From NCBI RefSeq assembly GCF_030232885.1, contig NZ_JASPGD010000001.1:62001-126000 (forward strand): DNA of 64,000 nucleotides, written 5' to 3'. Below, in pieces: positions 1 to 10,210 of the stretch. The notes below the pieces were generated by a model. It was not told the DNA's origin. It searched no databases and saw nothing but the letters and a program-made list of their open reading frames with translations. The stretch's first letter is position 1. Each line of letters begins with the position of its first letter. The position numbers were made by a program, and so were the translations under genes. Source of the stretch: Corynebacterium sp. MSK297 (GTDB taxonomy: Bacteria; Actinomycetota; Actinomycetes; Mycobacteriales; Mycobacteriaceae).

Positions 1-90
1 GCGGGCTAATCGACGGCCAATGGTTGTTTTACCCGCACCGGGAGGCCCAATAAGCACGACAGACGGACGTGAACTGTCAGCATATCCCAT
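1..90 (-). CDS. aroK: Shikimate kinase, N-terminal part only (cut by window edge)
   Basis: Only the first 30 codons lie in the window. They read into a P-loop, GPPGAGKTT at residues 15-23, followed by GRRLA, the usual start of shikimate kinase, which phosphorylates the 3-hydroxyl of shikimate with ATP in the cytoplasm. The ATG overlaps the aroC stop (ATGTAATG), so the two are translationally coupled. The call rests on the P-loop plus position directly after aroC; another small P-loop kinase would look the same over 30 residues, but aroC-aroK is a standard actinobacterial order. Confidence 0.85.
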   Translation of the reverse strand, partial: MGYADSSRPSVVLIGPPGAGKTTIGRRLAR

Positions 91-1325
91 TACATCTCCC
101 CCGCTCCAGCCGTAGCATCCTCAGAGAACGCGAGTTTTTGTTCTACACTGCGTTGATAGGCCAAGAAATTACGGCGAGTTTCTGCAACACTATCGCCACC
201 AAATTTCTCCAGCACAGCCTGTGCCAATACCAACGCCACCATTGCTTCTGCGACAACTCCAGCAGCGGGAACTGCACACACATCGGAACGCTGGTGAATC
301 GCGGTCGCCGCAGAACCAGTTTCCATATCGACGGACCGCAGCGCGCGGGGGACGGTCGAAATCGGCTTCATTGCAGCTTTCAGGCGCAGCTGCTCACCAT
401 TGGTGGTGCCTCCTTCTAATCCACCCGCTCGATTCGACGTGCGCTCCAATCCCGTTTCTGTACGGATGATTTCATCATGCGACTCAGAGCCGCGGGAACG
501 AGCCTGTGTAAACCCGTCTCCGATCTCCACTCCCTTAATAGCCTGAATGCTCATCAAAGCCCCAGCCAACCGTGCATCAAGGCGAGCCTGCCCAGAAACA
601 TGAGAGCCCAACCCCACTGGCAAACCATCGACGACGACTTCGACGATTCCACCTAACGTATCGCCGGATTTTTTCGCGGATTCAATCTCCGTGATCATCG
701 AAGCTTCAGCGTCTTTTCCAAATGCGCGCACCGGTGAAGCATCAATTTTTTCGAGATCGCCTGGTTGGGGCGCCGGACCATCATAAGGTTGTGACGGGCC
801 AATAGAAATCACATGCGACAAAACCTCCACGCCAAGCACCTGCCGAAGAAAATTACGGGCAACGGTGGCACAAGCGACGCGGGCCGCCGTTTCACGTGCT
901 GAAGAACGCTCCAAAATATTGCGGGCGTCGGCGTGGTCATATTTCACCATCCCGGAAAAATCTGCGTGTCCCGGCCGCGGACGCGTGAGCTGTGCGCCGC
1001 GGCCTGAGTGTAGAGCTTTCGCAGTATCCGGATCATTCACATCCACAGGGTGTGGGGACATGATGGTTTCCCACTTTGGCCATTCCGTGTTTCCGATCAT
1101 GATGGCAATCGGACTACCGAGTGTTTTTCCGTGCCGAATACCGGCAAGCAAGCTCAACTCATCGGCTTCAAATTTCATACGAGCGCCGCGGCCATACCCC
1201 AAACGACGACGCGCGAGTTGGTACGCAATATCGTCTGCAGTGAGCTCGACGTGTGCAGGCATATTTTCCACCACAGCCACCAATGCTTGGCCATGTGATT
1301 CCCCAGCGGTAGTCCAACGAAGCAT
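90..1325 (-). CDS. aroC: Chorismate synthase
   Basis: Full-length, 411 residues, starting [20 protein letters not shown], the family N-terminus. It converts 5-enolpyruvylshikimate-3-phosphate to chorismate and needs reduced FMN. The family signatures RPGHAD (about residue 118) and RSSARETA (about 141) are present, as is the AGGLEGG segment near residue 300. The ATG follows the prepilin peptidase stop by 8 bases and its own stop overlaps the aroK start, so it sits inside an aro transcription unit read right to left. No strong Shine-Dalgarno sequence is visible, which fits translation coupled to the gene in front. Confidence 0.97.
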   Translation of the reverse strand: MLRWTTAGESHGQALVAVVENMPAHVELTADDIAYQLARRRLGYGRGARMKFEADELSLLAGIRHGKTLGSPIAIMIGNTEWPKWETIMSPHPVDVNDPDTAKALHSGRGAQLTRPRPGHADFSGMVKYDHADARNILERSSARETAARVACATVARNFLRQVLGVEVLSHVISIGPSQPYDGPAPQPGDLEKIDASPVRAFGKDAEASMITEIESAKKSGDTLGGIVEVVVDGLPVGLGSHVSGQARLDARLAGALMSIQAIKGVEIGDGFTQARSRGSESHDEIIRTETGLERTSNRAGGLEGGTTNGEQLRLKAAMKPISTVPRALRSVDMETGSAATAIHQRSDVCAVPAAGVVAEAMVALVLAQAVLEKFGGDSVAETRRNFLAYQRSVEQKLAFSEDATAGAGEM

Positions 1326-1333
1326 GCCGTCTA

Positions 1334-1789
1334 TTATTCCACAAGCAGTATTGAAACAATCACAGTGGCCAGAATCATAGCTGGCCCATGTGCAACGTAG
1401 CGCCGGCTTTGAAGCAGTGCAGCGAGCAAGCTCAGCAATGATGCCATTCCTGCAGCAAGCAATACGGCAAGCCCACCGCCTGCCGCGGCAGCCATGATGG
1501 CAAGCGGAATTGCTAGTTTAATATCTCCACCACCAAGGCCACGTGCATGCGATTGCTTGCATAAACGGTGCCACAGCGCAGCGCTCCAAATCTGCACCAG
1601 ATATAGAATTGGCCAGAGACTAGCCGCTAACAAAATTCCGGTGGTATTTGAGTGCTGAAACGCCCAACCAAGAGCACATATCGTGGCCGGAAGAGTCAAA
1701 AAATTTGGCAAGCGGTGAGCTTTCAAGTCATAAACAACCAAGGCACACGCCCACAGAAAAATGACGCATACAACGAAATATCCCCCCAT
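1334..1789 (-). CDS. Orphan A24-type prepilin peptidase, peptidase domain only
   Basis: A 151-residue, very hydrophobic protein with several membrane segments. It carries both aspartate motifs of type IV prepilin peptidases: [11 protein letters not shown] around Asp21 and [10 protein letters not shown] around Asp89. The N-terminal methyltransferase domain of full PilD enzymes is missing, as in other short actinobacterial members. Its expected job is to cleave leader peptides of pilin-like proteins at the inner face of the membrane. No pilin, secretion ATPase or com gene is nearby; it sits between aroE and aroC, a position kept in C. glutamicum and M. tuberculosis as I recall them. Substrate unknown. 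Confidence 0.85.
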   Translation of the reverse strand: MGGYFVVCVIFLWACALVVYDLKAHRLPNFLTLPATICALGWAFQHSNTTGILLAASLWPILYLVQIWSAALWHRLCKQSHARGLGGGDIKLAIPLAIMAAAAGGGLAVLLAAGMASLLSLLAALLQSRRYVAHGPAMILATVIVSILLVE

Positions 1790-1883
1790 GCCTGCTTACG
1801 CTACCGAAGAATGCTCAGGTATGGGAATTTCCGTAGCCCCACTCACAATCGAGAAAACCGAGCGCCCCGAAAGCAGCAATTCT

Positions 1884-2768
1884 TTATGGATTCTGGGAAT
1901 TCAGCTCTCTATCGAGCGCAGCCCACATTTCTTCTTTCGGGGCAGGAAGCCCTGTGAACAGTCTAAATTGACCAAAGGCCTGGTGTGCCAGCATGACATG
2001 CCCACCAACGCTGCGATGCCCATTGGATGCTGCCTGGATCGTCAATGGAGTCGGCCAGGGGTCATAAATAACATCAAGGATCGGTGCGTGTGCCAGGCGC
2101 CGTTCGTGGCCGGCTACAGCGCCTGCCGGAGCTGTAGAAATAATAGCGTCGCAGTCTTCTAATGAGTCTTCCCAGGTAGCAATATTCCATTCCAGACCCA
2201 TGGACTCGGCGAGCGGCGCCCACTCGCTACTGCGATCGCTGCGGTTAACGATGGTGACTTCCCGAACTCCCAACGTACCCAGAGCCCACAGGACCGGCCG
2301 CGACGTACCGCCAGAGCCTAGAACCACAACATGCGATAATGAGCCACTTTCATTCGGAAATAATTCCCCGAGTGCTCCAAGCACTCCATCGCCATCCGTA
2401 TTATCGGCAAACCACCCGTCGTCACGTCGCACCAAGGTGTTTGCGGTGCCAATCATGTTGGCACGACCGCTGACATGATCGGCAAGCTGCAAGGCTTCAA
2501 ATTTTCCAGGCATGGTAACAGAAAACCCGCGGTACGAGTCATCAGCTTGTTCCACAAAATCGGCCAGCTGTCCCTTACCTACTTCAATGCGATCATAGTG
2601 CCAGTCATTCAGGCCAAGCGCACCGTATCCGGCATTGTGCAACACCGGCGATAGCGAATGAGCTACCGGACTACCGAGTACCGCAGCACGATGCGGTACA
2701 TCCCGTTCCGAATTATTCGGAAACTGAAAGTCCGAAGTAACACTGGACATAGCTGGGATCCTATTCAT
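1884..2768 (-). CDS. aroE: Shikimate dehydrogenase
   Basis: Reduces 3-dehydroshikimate to shikimate with NADPH. The N-terminal substrate domain has AVLGSPVAHSLSP (about residues 29-41), and the Rossmann part has VVLGSGGTSRPVLWAL (about 147-162), where AroE proteins usually show GxGGxxxA. The chosen ATG overlaps the last 8 bases of mltG (ATGAATAG), typical of coupled genes; a second ATG six codons in is possible. The 294-residue length is usual for the actinobacterial form. It lies in the same unit as aroC and aroK, separated from the prepilin peptidase gene by about 94 bases. Confidence 0.95.
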   Translation of the reverse strand: MNRIPAMSSVTSDFQFPNNSERDVPHRAAVLGSPVAHSLSPVLHNAGYGALGLNDWHYDRIEVGKGQLADFVEQADDSYRGFSVTMPGKFEALQLADHVSGRANMIGTANTLVRRDDGWFADNTDGDGVLGALGELFPNESGSLSHVVVLGSGGTSRPVLWALGTLGVREVTIVNRSDRSSEWAPLAESMGLEWNIATWEDSLEDCDAIISTAPAGAVAGHERRLAHAPILDVIYDPWPTPLTIQAASNGHRSVGGHVMLAHQAFGQFRLFTGLPAPKEEMWAALDRELNSQNP

Positions 2769-3960
2769 AATGGTCTAAAATTCCGGATTCGAGTGCACGA
2801 TCGACATCTTCTAAATGTTGTTCAAAAGTATCATTGAACACCGTGGTACCTTGATCATCGACGGTGACGAAAAACAGCCAATTTCCTTCAGCTGGGTGTT
2901 CCATGGCATGCAACGCTCCATCCGAGGGCGCTGCAATCGGTGTGGCCGGTAGCCCATCCATTGCGTAAGTATTCCATGGAGTTTTACGCTCTCGGTCTTC
3001 ATCTGAGGTCGCGAGTTCGACGTCGTCCAGCCCGTAGTTCACTGTAGAATCGAATTCCAAGCGCATAGGTTCGTCCAGGCGATTAAGAATAACGCGTGCA
3101 ACCTTATCGAAATCACCCGCCGGTGCCTCTCGCTCAACCAGCGAAGCCGCGATGAGCAAATCATAAGGCGCTAGATCAATCGCACGAGCCCTCTCAACAA
3201 TATTCGAGTCATTATATCGCTTGGTCGTCCGCGTAACCAGATCAGTCAAGATCTCTTCTGCGTTCATATTCGGATCAATGACATATTGTCCGGGAGCAAT
3301 CAAACCTTCAAGGCGTTTCGGATCAGCACCTTGCTCACGCACACGATCCGATGCCCATTCGGGTGCACCAAGATCTGCGGGATCGGTGTTGGCAGCTACC
3401 GATTCCAACTCCTGTGTACTCACACACTGACTGTCATCGCCACCAGAGCAGCTAACTTTGGAAATTTGTGTGTAGATACCTTCACGGATGTTTCCCCCCT
3501 TAACATTCACATCGTGCAGGGTGGCACCACCGTGCACATCAAGTAGTTCTACCTGTTTATCTGGGTCCAGCAATGCCGCCACGGCAGCCTGGGCACTCAT
3601 TTCCTCTTCCAAACGGTAGAAACCAGGCTGCACATTACCGGCATCAGGATTACTGGCCGCGGCCGTCTGGAAGACCGAGTCCGACGCCACAATTCCGCGC
3701 TCTTCCAGCTCCGGTCCAAGCGATGAAATCGAATCGCCTTCTTTAATCTGCACCATCGCCACGACACCGTTACCGTCGCCGTCGTAGTCATCCACGGCAG
3801 TACCTCCTCGGTTGCCGGATATGACGTTGAATGCGATATAGGCACTCACTCCAATAATCAGGATAAAAGAGGCGATTAGCACAGCAAGACCCCGTTGCCG
3901 ACGTTTCACATACTTGGGATCCATGCTGCGTCTTACGCGCACGCGCGTCTGTGTGCTCAT
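2761..3960 (-). CDS. mltG: Endolytic murein transglycosylase MltG (YceG-like)
   Basis: A single-pass membrane protein of 399 residues: basic N-terminus with VKRRQRG, one transmembrane helix at about residues 22-42, a LysM-like region, then the YceG domain. The catalytic glutamate sits in SLVEREA at about residue 276. The family cuts nascent glycan strands and so sets chain length. The open frame extends 38 codons further upstream, but the ATG at 3960 begins MSTQTRVRVRRS, lies 25 bases after ruvX with AGAAGAG in front, and gives the normal length. It is flanked by ruvX and aroE as in other actinobacteria. Confidence 0.93.
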   Translation of the reverse strand: MSTQTRVRVRRSMDPKYVKRRQRGLAVLIASFILIIGVSAYIAFNVISGNRGGTAVDDYDGDGNGVVAMVQIKEGDSISSLGPELEERGIVASDSVFQTAAASNPDAGNVQPGFYRLEEEMSAQAAVAALLDPDKQVELLDVHGGATLHDVNVKGGNIREGIYTQISKVSCSGGDDSQCVSTQELESVAANTDPADLGAPEWASDRVREQGADPKRLEGLIAPGQYVIDPNMNAEEILTDLVTRTTKRYNDSNIVERARAIDLAPYDLLIAASLVEREAPAGDFDKVARVILNRLDEPMRLEFDSTVNYGLDDVELATSDEDRERKTPWNTYAMDGLPATPIAAPSDGALHAMEHPAEGNWLFFVTVDDQGTTVFNDTFEQHLEDVDRALESGILDHYE

Positions 3961-3985
3961 GTGTGTTATCTCTTCTTTATTTGGG

Positions 3986-4522
3986 TTAGTTCGGAGAGTC
4001 GTTCTCACGCTGACTTGCCAATACGCGTGAATCCAACCACGATTGCAAAATTTCCACGGCGGCTGCCTGATCAATCACCGATCGGCCGGCCTTTTCTGAC
4101 ACCCCAGATGCGCGTAACGCCTGGGTTGCGGCTACCGTCGTCAAACGCTCGTCGGCAAACACTACGGGGATGGTAGAGCCTGTGTTACGCAGACGGCGTC
4201 GGATACGAAATGCAATTTCTTTCGCGTGTTTGACGCTCTTAGAGCCGTGCGCCTGCAAATCGCGGGGCAAACCTACCACGACTTCGACAGCATCATAATC
4301 CGAAATAAGCTCCAGAATCCGATCGATGTCTTCCTGGTCCCGATCCTTAAATCCAGTTTCTCGCTGTACCGTCTCCACAGGAAAGGCTAAAGTAGCTTCT
4401 CTATTGGACGCGGCAACACCGATACGGACTGTACCAACATCAATTCCGATGCGCCGCCCCTCGATTGCTTGGGAATGCCGAGGCGAATCAACGCTGGGAG
4501 CGTTTGGCTCGAGTTTGCTCAC
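3986..4522 (-). CDS. ruvX: RuvX/YqgF-family putative pre-16S rRNA nuclease
   Basis: RNase H-fold protein with [14 protein letters not shown] near the N-terminus, [14 protein letters not shown] in the middle and [10 protein letters not shown] further on, ending with the [10 protein letters not shown] helix. The family is linked to 5-prime maturation of 16S rRNA. The open frame extends to a TTG at 4591, but the GTG at 4522 is preceded by AAAGGGAG at good spacing, giving 178 residues; I prefer it. Upstream ATGs at 4579 and 4543 lack a ribosome site. It lies between alaS and mltG, as is usual in this phylum. Confidence 0.9.
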   Translation of the reverse strand: MSKLEPNAPSVDSPRHSQAIEGRRIGIDVGTVRIGVAASNREATLAFPVETVQRETGFKDRDQEDIDRILELISDYDAVEVVVGLPRDLQAHGSKSVKHAKEIAFRIRRRLRNTGSTIPVVFADERLTTVAATQALRASGVSEKAGRSVIDQAAAVEILQSWLDSRVLASQRENDSPN

Positions 4523-4685
4523 GTATGCGGTCTCCCTTTCCATTCCCGAAGTAGTATTAGAAATTACGGCACTAGTCATGTGACGCTGCAAGAAAAACCA
4601 GCCGATGCGCCATTATGCTCGCTTATTCTATAACTAAACGATAACAAATCGGCGATCGGCAGGCGTAAAAGCAAACCTTGGCATG

Positions 4686-7358
4686 CTATGCCCGAGAAAT
4701 CTCGTCATTCACCGCCGCAAAACCTTGCTCAATACCGGCTGCTTGGTTGCCGGATCCCTGAGCCATATCTGGCTTACCGCCACCTTTACCGCCGACATAT
4801 CCCCCAAAAATCGACACCAAGCTACCTGCAGCCAAGCCCTTGTCGACTGCTTCTGGGTTTAGCGCTACCACAAACGGAACTTTCCCAGCATTGTCTGCAG
4901 CCAAGACTACGACCGCTGGACGGCCTTGCATCCGGTTGCGGATATCGGCCGCAATAGAACGAAGCTGACCACCATTGACCTCTGACGGAAGCTGCGCGTT
5001 CACTACGGCAACACCATTAACCTCAATCGCATCATTGGCGTATTCCGCGGCTTTGGCAGCCATTTGCTGTTGCCGCAACGCGGTGACCTGCTTTTCCGCT
5101 TCTTTCAACTTACGCGTCAAGGTTTCGATCCGCTCGGGCACCTCATTCGGTTTCGCCTTCAGGGACTGTGCCACGCCATGCGCAAGTGCTGCCTCTTGTG
5201 AGAAATAGCGGAAAGCATCCAAGCCAGAATAGGCCTCAATGCGCCGCGCCCCAGAGCCAACCGATGATTCGCCAAGTACAGAAACCGGACCAATCTGCGA
5301 TGAGTGACTGACGTGGGTACCACCACATAACTCGGTGGAAAAAGGACCAGCGATCTCCACGACTCGTACACGCTCGCCATAATTTTCACCAAACAAGGCG
5401 AGAGCACCCATATCCTTTGCATGATCAAGCGAGGTTTCTAGCGTATTAACCTGGTAATCAGCGTCGACTACCTGGTTGGTAATCGTCGCAATTTCTTCTA
5501 ATTGAGCAGGACTCAACTGCTCCGTGTAATTGAAGTCAAAACGCAAGTATCCCGGACGGTTCATGGAACCAGCCTGCACAGCAGTCGGTCCCAAAACCTC
5601 ACGCAGCGCACCGTGGATCAGGTGCGTGGCTGTGTGCGCCTGGCGTGCTCCATGGCGCCAATTATGGTCATATTCTGCCGTTACTGTTTGTCCGATCTCT
5701 ATTGATCCCCCAAGCAACTGCCCCCGGTGCACCCATAGTTTCTTGGCGATTTTTTGTACGTCGGTGACTTCTACGGTGGCATCACCCGCGGTAATCGTTC
5801 CACGGTCGGCCAACTGACCACCGGATTCAGCATACATCGGGGTAACGTCCAAAATGACTTCGACATTATCGCCGCTGTGGGCCGTCGTCACGGATTGGCC
5901 ATCGCGTACTAGCCCAATAATCGTTGAATTAGTTGCCTGCTCCGAATAACCAGCAAATTCTGTCGGCTGGTTGTCGACCCATTCGCGGTACACAGACTCG
6001 TCTGCATGAGTATTCTTCTTAGCCTTGTTATCTGCCTTCGCGCGAGCCTTTTGCTCTGCCATTGCCTTCTCGAAGCCGTTCATGTCGACGTCAAGGCCGG
6101 CTTCTGCTGCCATCTCCATGGTGAGGTCGATAGGGAAACCATAGGTATCGTGCAGTAAGAAAGCATCGGTACCGGTCAGAACCTTCTCGCCGCGCTTGTT
6201 TAGTTGTCGTGCGGTTTCATCGAAACGGCTGGTTCCCGATTCCAAAGTCTTCAAAAACGCACGCTCTTCGGCGAATGAGACCGCGAGAATGCGCTCTCGG
6301 TTCTCGGCAATTTCTGGATAAGACGGCTCCATCGTGTCCATGACTGTCGCCATGAAGGTCTTGATGGTCTCGCCTTGTGCCCCGAGCAAGCGAGCAGAAC
6401 GGATAATGCGTCGCAACAAACGACGCAAAATATAACCTCGGCCCTCATTCGACGGCGTGACACCATCCAAAATCAGCATCATCGCAGTACGCGAGTGATC
6501 AGCAATCACGCGGAAACGGACATCGTTATCTTGCTCGGCCCCATAGGCGGCGCCGGTCAGCTTTTCAGCCGCAGTAATTACCGGTCGCAACAGATCGGTT
6601 TCATAGACATTATCGACGCCCTGCAGCAAACACGCCAAACGCTCAATACCTAGACCAGTATCAATGTTTTTCGCAGGAAGCTCCCCGAGGATCTCGAAGT
6701 CTCCTTTGCCTGATCCGGTCGATTCCCCGCGTTCATATTGCATAAACACGAGGTTCCAGATTTCCATGTACCGGTGTTCATCAGCAGCCGGGCCGCCTTC
6801 CGAGCCATATTCTGGGCCACGGTCATAATAAATCTCGGAGCACGGACCACAGGGCCCCGGAACCCCCATGTGCCAGTAGTTATCTTCAACGCCCATGCGC
6901 TGAATGCGTTCGGCAGGCACGCCAACCACCTTGTGCCAGATCTCAGCGGCCTCGTCATCAGTTTCATACACGGTCACCCACAAACGCTCTGGGTCAAGCC
7001 CTAAGCCACCGTCGGCCAGCGAATTCGTCAATAGCGCCCAAGCGTTGGAAATCGCGCCCTCTTTGAAGTATTGCCCAAACGAGAAATTTCCCGCCATCTG
7101 GAAAAAAGTATTGTGCCGGGTAGTGATGCCAACTTCATCAATATCCAGGGTGCGCACACATTTCTGGATCGAAGTCGCCGTACCATTTTCGTACGGAGGG
7201 TTTTGCTGGCCCAGGAAATACGGCTTAAAAGGAACCATACCTGCATTGACAAACAACAGGTTGGGATCGTCTAGTATCAACGAGGCGCTCGGCACCACTT
7301 CGTGGCCGCGTTTGGCGAAGTGCTGAGTAAAACGATCTCTAATTTCGTGGGTTTGCAC
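4686..7358 (-). CDS. alaS: Alanyl-tRNA synthetase
   Basis: Full-length, 890 residues, GTG start with AAAAGGA about ten bases upstream. It begins with the class II catalytic core ([19 protein letters not shown]). The editing domain shows the two zinc/active-site motifs HTATHLIHG and CGGTHVSHS, and a glycine-rich C-Ala domain ([18 protein letters not shown]) closes the protein. It charges tRNA-Ala and hydrolyses mischarged Ser/Gly-tRNA-Ala. A gap of about 160 bases separates it from ruvX and about 130 bases from rarA. Confidence 0.98.
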   Translation of the reverse strand: MQTHEIRDRFTQHFAKRGHEVVPSASLILDDPNLLFVNAGMVPFKPYFLGQQNPPYENGTATSIQKCVRTLDIDEVGITTRHNTFFQMAGNFSFGQYFKEGAISNAWALLTNSLADGGLGLDPERLWVTVYETDDEAAEIWHKVVGVPAERIQRMGVEDNYWHMGVPGPCGPCSEIYYDRGPEYGSEGGPAADEHRYMEIWNLVFMQYERGESTGSGKGDFEILGELPAKNIDTGLGIERLACLLQGVDNVYETDLLRPVITAAEKLTGAAYGAEQDNDVRFRVIADHSRTAMMLILDGVTPSNEGRGYILRRLLRRIIRSARLLGAQGETIKTFMATVMDTMEPSYPEIAENRERILAVSFAEERAFLKTLESGTSRFDETARQLNKRGEKVLTGTDAFLLHDTYGFPIDLTMEMAAEAGLDVDMNGFEKAMAEQKARAKADNKAKKNTHADESVYREWVDNQPTEFAGYSEQATNSTIIGLVRDGQSVTTAHSGDNVEVILDVTPMYAESGGQLADRGTITAGDATVEVTDVQKIAKKLWVHRGQLLGGSIEIGQTVTAEYDHNWRHGARQAHTATHLIHGALREVLGPTAVQAGSMNRPGYLRFDFNYTEQLSPAQLEEIATITNQVVDADYQVNTLETSLDHAKDMGALALFGENYGERVRVVEIAGPFSTELCGGTHVSHSSQIGPVSVLGESSVGSGARRIEAYSGLDAFRYFSQEAALAHGVAQSLKAKPNEVPERIETLTRKLKEAEKQVTALRQQQMAAKAAEYANDAIEVNGVAVVNAQLPSEVNGGQLRSIAADIRNRMQGRPAVVVLAADNAGKVPFVVALNPEAVDKGLAAGSLVSIFGGYVGGKGGGKPDMAQGSGNQAAGIEQGFAAVNDEISRA

Positions 7359-7492
7359 TATGTCTATTCCTTTTCGTTGCTAACACGCTGAACACAGCAC
7401 TCGGCGCGTGCTGTATATTTTGCACACACTGTACATTCTGTACTTTGCCATTAATACGTTCAGCACCGAGTGTACTAAGTGCCCCGGTGTGC

Positions 7493-8914
7493 TTATTTCT
7501 TGCCTCGTACCAACCTACGCAGTCGGCCCAGATATTCCGAAATGCGGCTTTCATTACCATGATCCGTCGGCTGGTAATACACCGCATCCTGGAGCTCATC
7601 TGGAATGTATTGTTGTTCCAGAACTCCACGCGGATCATCGTGTGGATATCGATAACCTTGCGCGTTGCCTAAGCGTTGTGCGCCTTCATAATGGCCGTCC
7701 CGTAAATGTGCCGGCACCATACCTGCCTTACCAGCGCGCACATCATGTAAAGCATCAGTGATCGCCTGATTCACGCTTGCTGATTTCGGAGCCGTCGCCA
7801 AATGGATGACAGCTTGGGCCAAGGTGAGTTTTCCTTCTGGCATACCAATAAGCTGCACTGCCTGCGATGCAGCCACAGCGACCTGCAACGATTGCGGGTC
7901 CGCCATGCCGATATCCTCGCTTGCGAGAATAACCAGCCTTCGCGCAATAAAACGCGGATCCTCGCCCGCCTCAATCATTCGAGCTAAATAATGCAAGCCA
8001 GCATCGACATCGGAACCTCGAATCGATTTGATAAGAGCACTGGTAACGTCATAGTGTTGGTCGCCGTCGCGATCATAACGAACCAATGCGGTATCGACGC
8101 TTTCGGCAACCATGTCGGAGGTGATTTCAGGCTGCTCAGCGTTTTCTGCGGTGTCCGCGCTTTGTGCGGTTTCAGCCGCTGCCTCTAAATAAGTCAGTGC
8201 TCGGCGGGCGTCACCGCCAGCCAGGCGCACTATATCGTCAATGGCTGATTGCGCAATGCGAACGCGACCGGATAATCCTCGAGTATCAGTCACCGCACGC
8301 TGGACCAATTCAGCAATTTCAGCTTTTCCGAGCGGTTGCAATGTCAGCAGCAACGAGCGGGATAACAGCGGTGACACCACCGCAAATGACGGATTTTCCG
8401 TCGTCGCTGCCACAAGTAACACCGTCTGATTTTCCACAGCCGCTAACAAAGCATCCTGTTGTGTTTTGGAAAACCTGTGCACCTCATCGAGGAACAAAAC
8501 AGTCCGTTTCCCATGCTGTGCATCACGACGTGCAGCACTAATAACCTCACGAACTTGTTTTACGCCAGAATCCAAAGCCGATAAACCAACGAAATAATGC
8601 CCCATCTGCGAAGCAATGAGAGAAGCGATGGTGGTTTTCCCAGTCCCAGGAGGTCCATAGAGGATGACAGAGCTGCGTCCCTGTCCTTCAACTAGTTTCC
8701 GGAGAGGCTTACCATCATCAAGTAGGTGGCCTTGACCAAGCACTTCGTGCAGGTCCGCGGGCCGCATCCGTGCTGCCAACGGCGCGTCTGCACCTGATTG
8801 GAAAAGAGCAGATCCCTGAAAACGTTCATACATCTCTACGCCGAGATTGGCCTGGTAGTCGGAGGTGGAGTTAACACCTTGTAACGCTCCGCCAAACAAC
8901 GAATCTTGACTCAT
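7493..8914 (-). CDS. rarA: Replication-associated recombination protein RarA (MgsA)
   Basis: AAA+ ATPase of 473 residues related to clamp loaders. It contains Walker [12 protein letters not shown], Walker [11 protein letters not shown], sensor 1 ATTENPSF, and the MgsA C-terminal tetramerisation region ending in [10 protein letters not shown]. RarA acts on stalled replication forks. The ATG overlaps the stop of the upstream gene (TAATG), so the two are coupled. The order alaS-rarA is conserved in actinobacteria. The intergenic stretch 7359-7492 holds a 7-bp hairpin (7394-7414) of unclear role. Confidence 0.95.
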   Translation of the reverse strand: MSQDSLFGGALQGVNSTSDYQANLGVEMYERFQGSALFQSGADAPLAARMRPADLHEVLGQGHLLDDGKPLRKLVEGQGRSSVILYGPPGTGKTTIASLIASQMGHYFVGLSALDSGVKQVREVISAARRDAQHGKRTVLFLDEVHRFSKTQQDALLAAVENQTVLLVAATTENPSFAVVSPLLSRSLLLTLQPLGKAEIAELVQRAVTDTRGLSGRVRIAQSAIDDIVRLAGGDARRALTYLEAAAETAQSADTAENAEQPEITSDMVAESVDTALVRYDRDGDQHYDVTSALIKSIRGSDVDAGLHYLARMIEAGEDPRFIARRLVILASEDIGMADPQSLQVAVAASQAVQLIGMPEGKLTLAQAVIHLATAPKSASVNQAITDALHDVRAGKAGMVPAHLRDGHYEGAQRLGNAQGYRYPHDDPRGVLEQQYIPDELQDAVYYQPTDHGNESRISEYLGRLRRLVRGKK

Positions 8915-10125
8915 TATTTCCAGCTCGGCTTTTCGACGCGCTGAGCAATACTGCGGGCAAACTCGGCAATCTCGGCACTCGTGTCTTCCGTGCCGTTATC
9001 TCCAAAACGCGACATAGCTTCAAACGTCTCGTAAATATCGCGTCTAGCCAATAGTTCATCGTCACTGAAACTATCGGCAGAAGCAGTGCGCAGTAACGCC
9101 GCCGCCTGATCTAAATCAGCGGAAATATCCTCGCCTTTCTGCAACATGCCAACAACACCACTCAGATTTCCGGCCGACATCGTCGCAAGCGTCGATAAGC
9201 CCCACCCCACGAGGGCAGCCAGCACACGCGCATGCAAGTTGTGCGGTTCAACCAGTTTTGGGAAGACTTCCTTAATTTCCCGCTTCCAGGCAGAAATAAA
9301 GGTATCGGCTTCTTCATCGGTGATTGGATGGGTGAAGACAAATTGTGGAAATCCAGCAACCACGCACGCGATATCAAAGGAGACATCGCGAAAACCTGCC
9401 CATTCATAATCCAAGAAATGCGTTCGCTCGGCCACAATAATATTATCCGGCGATAAGTCAAATGGTGTAAAAGCGCGTGCAGACCCTCCGACCACACGTT
9501 GCCGAGCAATCTGTGCGGCGTCGTGGAAAGCTTGCGGAACAATAAAACCTGATTGCTCCAGGATCTGCTCACCCAACAGGATGGACTGCTGGAGGGCATC
9601 ATCCCGGACCCCTTGATTTTCCCCAAACTGTGGATGCTGTTTCAACATCCGGGTCATGAGAATATCAAATTCGTTTTCCCGTTCCGCTGTCCCAGCGTGC
9701 ATACGGCCCAACGAACTACCCAAGTTACGCAGGATATGACCACGCGTTTCATGTTTCGCGGTTTCCAGTAAATCGTCGAAAGTATCGCCGTCGCCGGAAT
9801 CAGTCATAACCACGAGGCGTTGGTCGATATCATGCGCGAGCAGCATCGGTCCAGGACGAACGTTTTCCGGCAATGCGGTGGTGAACTGATAGGCAACCAC
9901 TTCACGCATCAATGCGGCGTCATACAGCACCTCACCGGTCATAGGGACAAATTTCAACACCACTGTGCGATACTGCAAGAATGGTTGGCTTGCTACGCGA
10001 GCACGCAGCACCGTAGATTCACCAGAACCTGCGAGCACTTCCACTTCTTCGAGCCGCTGTGAGCCACCGAAACGGTGCGAGAGAAGATCTTCGGCGATGC
10101 TTACTAATTGTTCCTGGCTAGGCAC
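8914..10125 (-). CDS. Aminoglycoside phosphotransferase/choline kinase-like protein
   Basis: About 403 residues with a protein-kinase-like fold of the APH family: [11 protein letters not shown] (glycine-rich loop), a VVLKFVP lysine strand, [10 protein letters not shown] (catalytic-loop equivalent, with Asp and Asn) and FLDYEWAGF (metal-binding Asp). The substrate is unknown; this is a chromosomal housekeeping homologue and there is no reason to call it a resistance gene. The GTG at 10125 has GGAG eight bases upstream, so I prefer it over the GTG at 10134. Its stop overlaps the rarA start. A homologue lies next to aspS in C. glutamicum as I recall. Confidence 0.78.
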   Translation of the reverse strand: MPSQEQLVSIAEDLLSHRFGGSQRLEEVEVLAGSGESTVLRARVASQPFLQYRTVVLKFVPMTGEVLYDAALMREVVAYQFTTALPENVRPGPMLLAHDIDQRLVVMTDSGDGDTFDDLLETAKHETRGHILRNLGSSLGRMHAGTAERENEFDILMTRMLKQHPQFGENQGVRDDALQQSILLGEQILEQSGFIVPQAFHDAAQIARQRVVGGSARAFTPFDLSPDNIIVAERTHFLDYEWAGFRDVSFDIACVVAGFPQFVFTHPITDEEADTFISAWKREIKEVFPKLVEPHNLHARVLAALVGWGLSTLATMSAGNLSGVVGMLQKGEDISADLDQAAALLRTASADSFSDDELLARRDIYETFEAMSRFGDNGTEDTSAEIAEFARSIAQRVEKPSWK

Positions 10126-10154
10126 TGTTGTCACTCCATGAAGTGGTCAACCCA

Positions 10155-10183
10155 AGCCTCTTATACCGAGTGTATAAGAGGCT
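10155..10183 (-). terminator. Perfect 12-bp hairpin after aspS
   Basis: Arms AGCCTCTTATAC (10155-10166) and GTATAAGAGGCT (10172-10183) pair perfectly around a 5-base loop, 28 bases beyond the aspS stop and just ahead of the next minus-strand gene. No clear T-run follows, so it may be a Rho-independent terminator of modest strength or an mRNA-processing element between aspS and the kinase-like gene. Confidence 0.6.
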
Positions 10184-10210
10184 GGATTCACGCATGATAG
10201 GGTCGAAAAC

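Noticed and set aside
8914..10125. Aminoglycoside resistance gene
   Set aside because: The APH-like fold is shared by many housekeeping kinases and the gene lies in a conserved core locus next to aspS and rarA.
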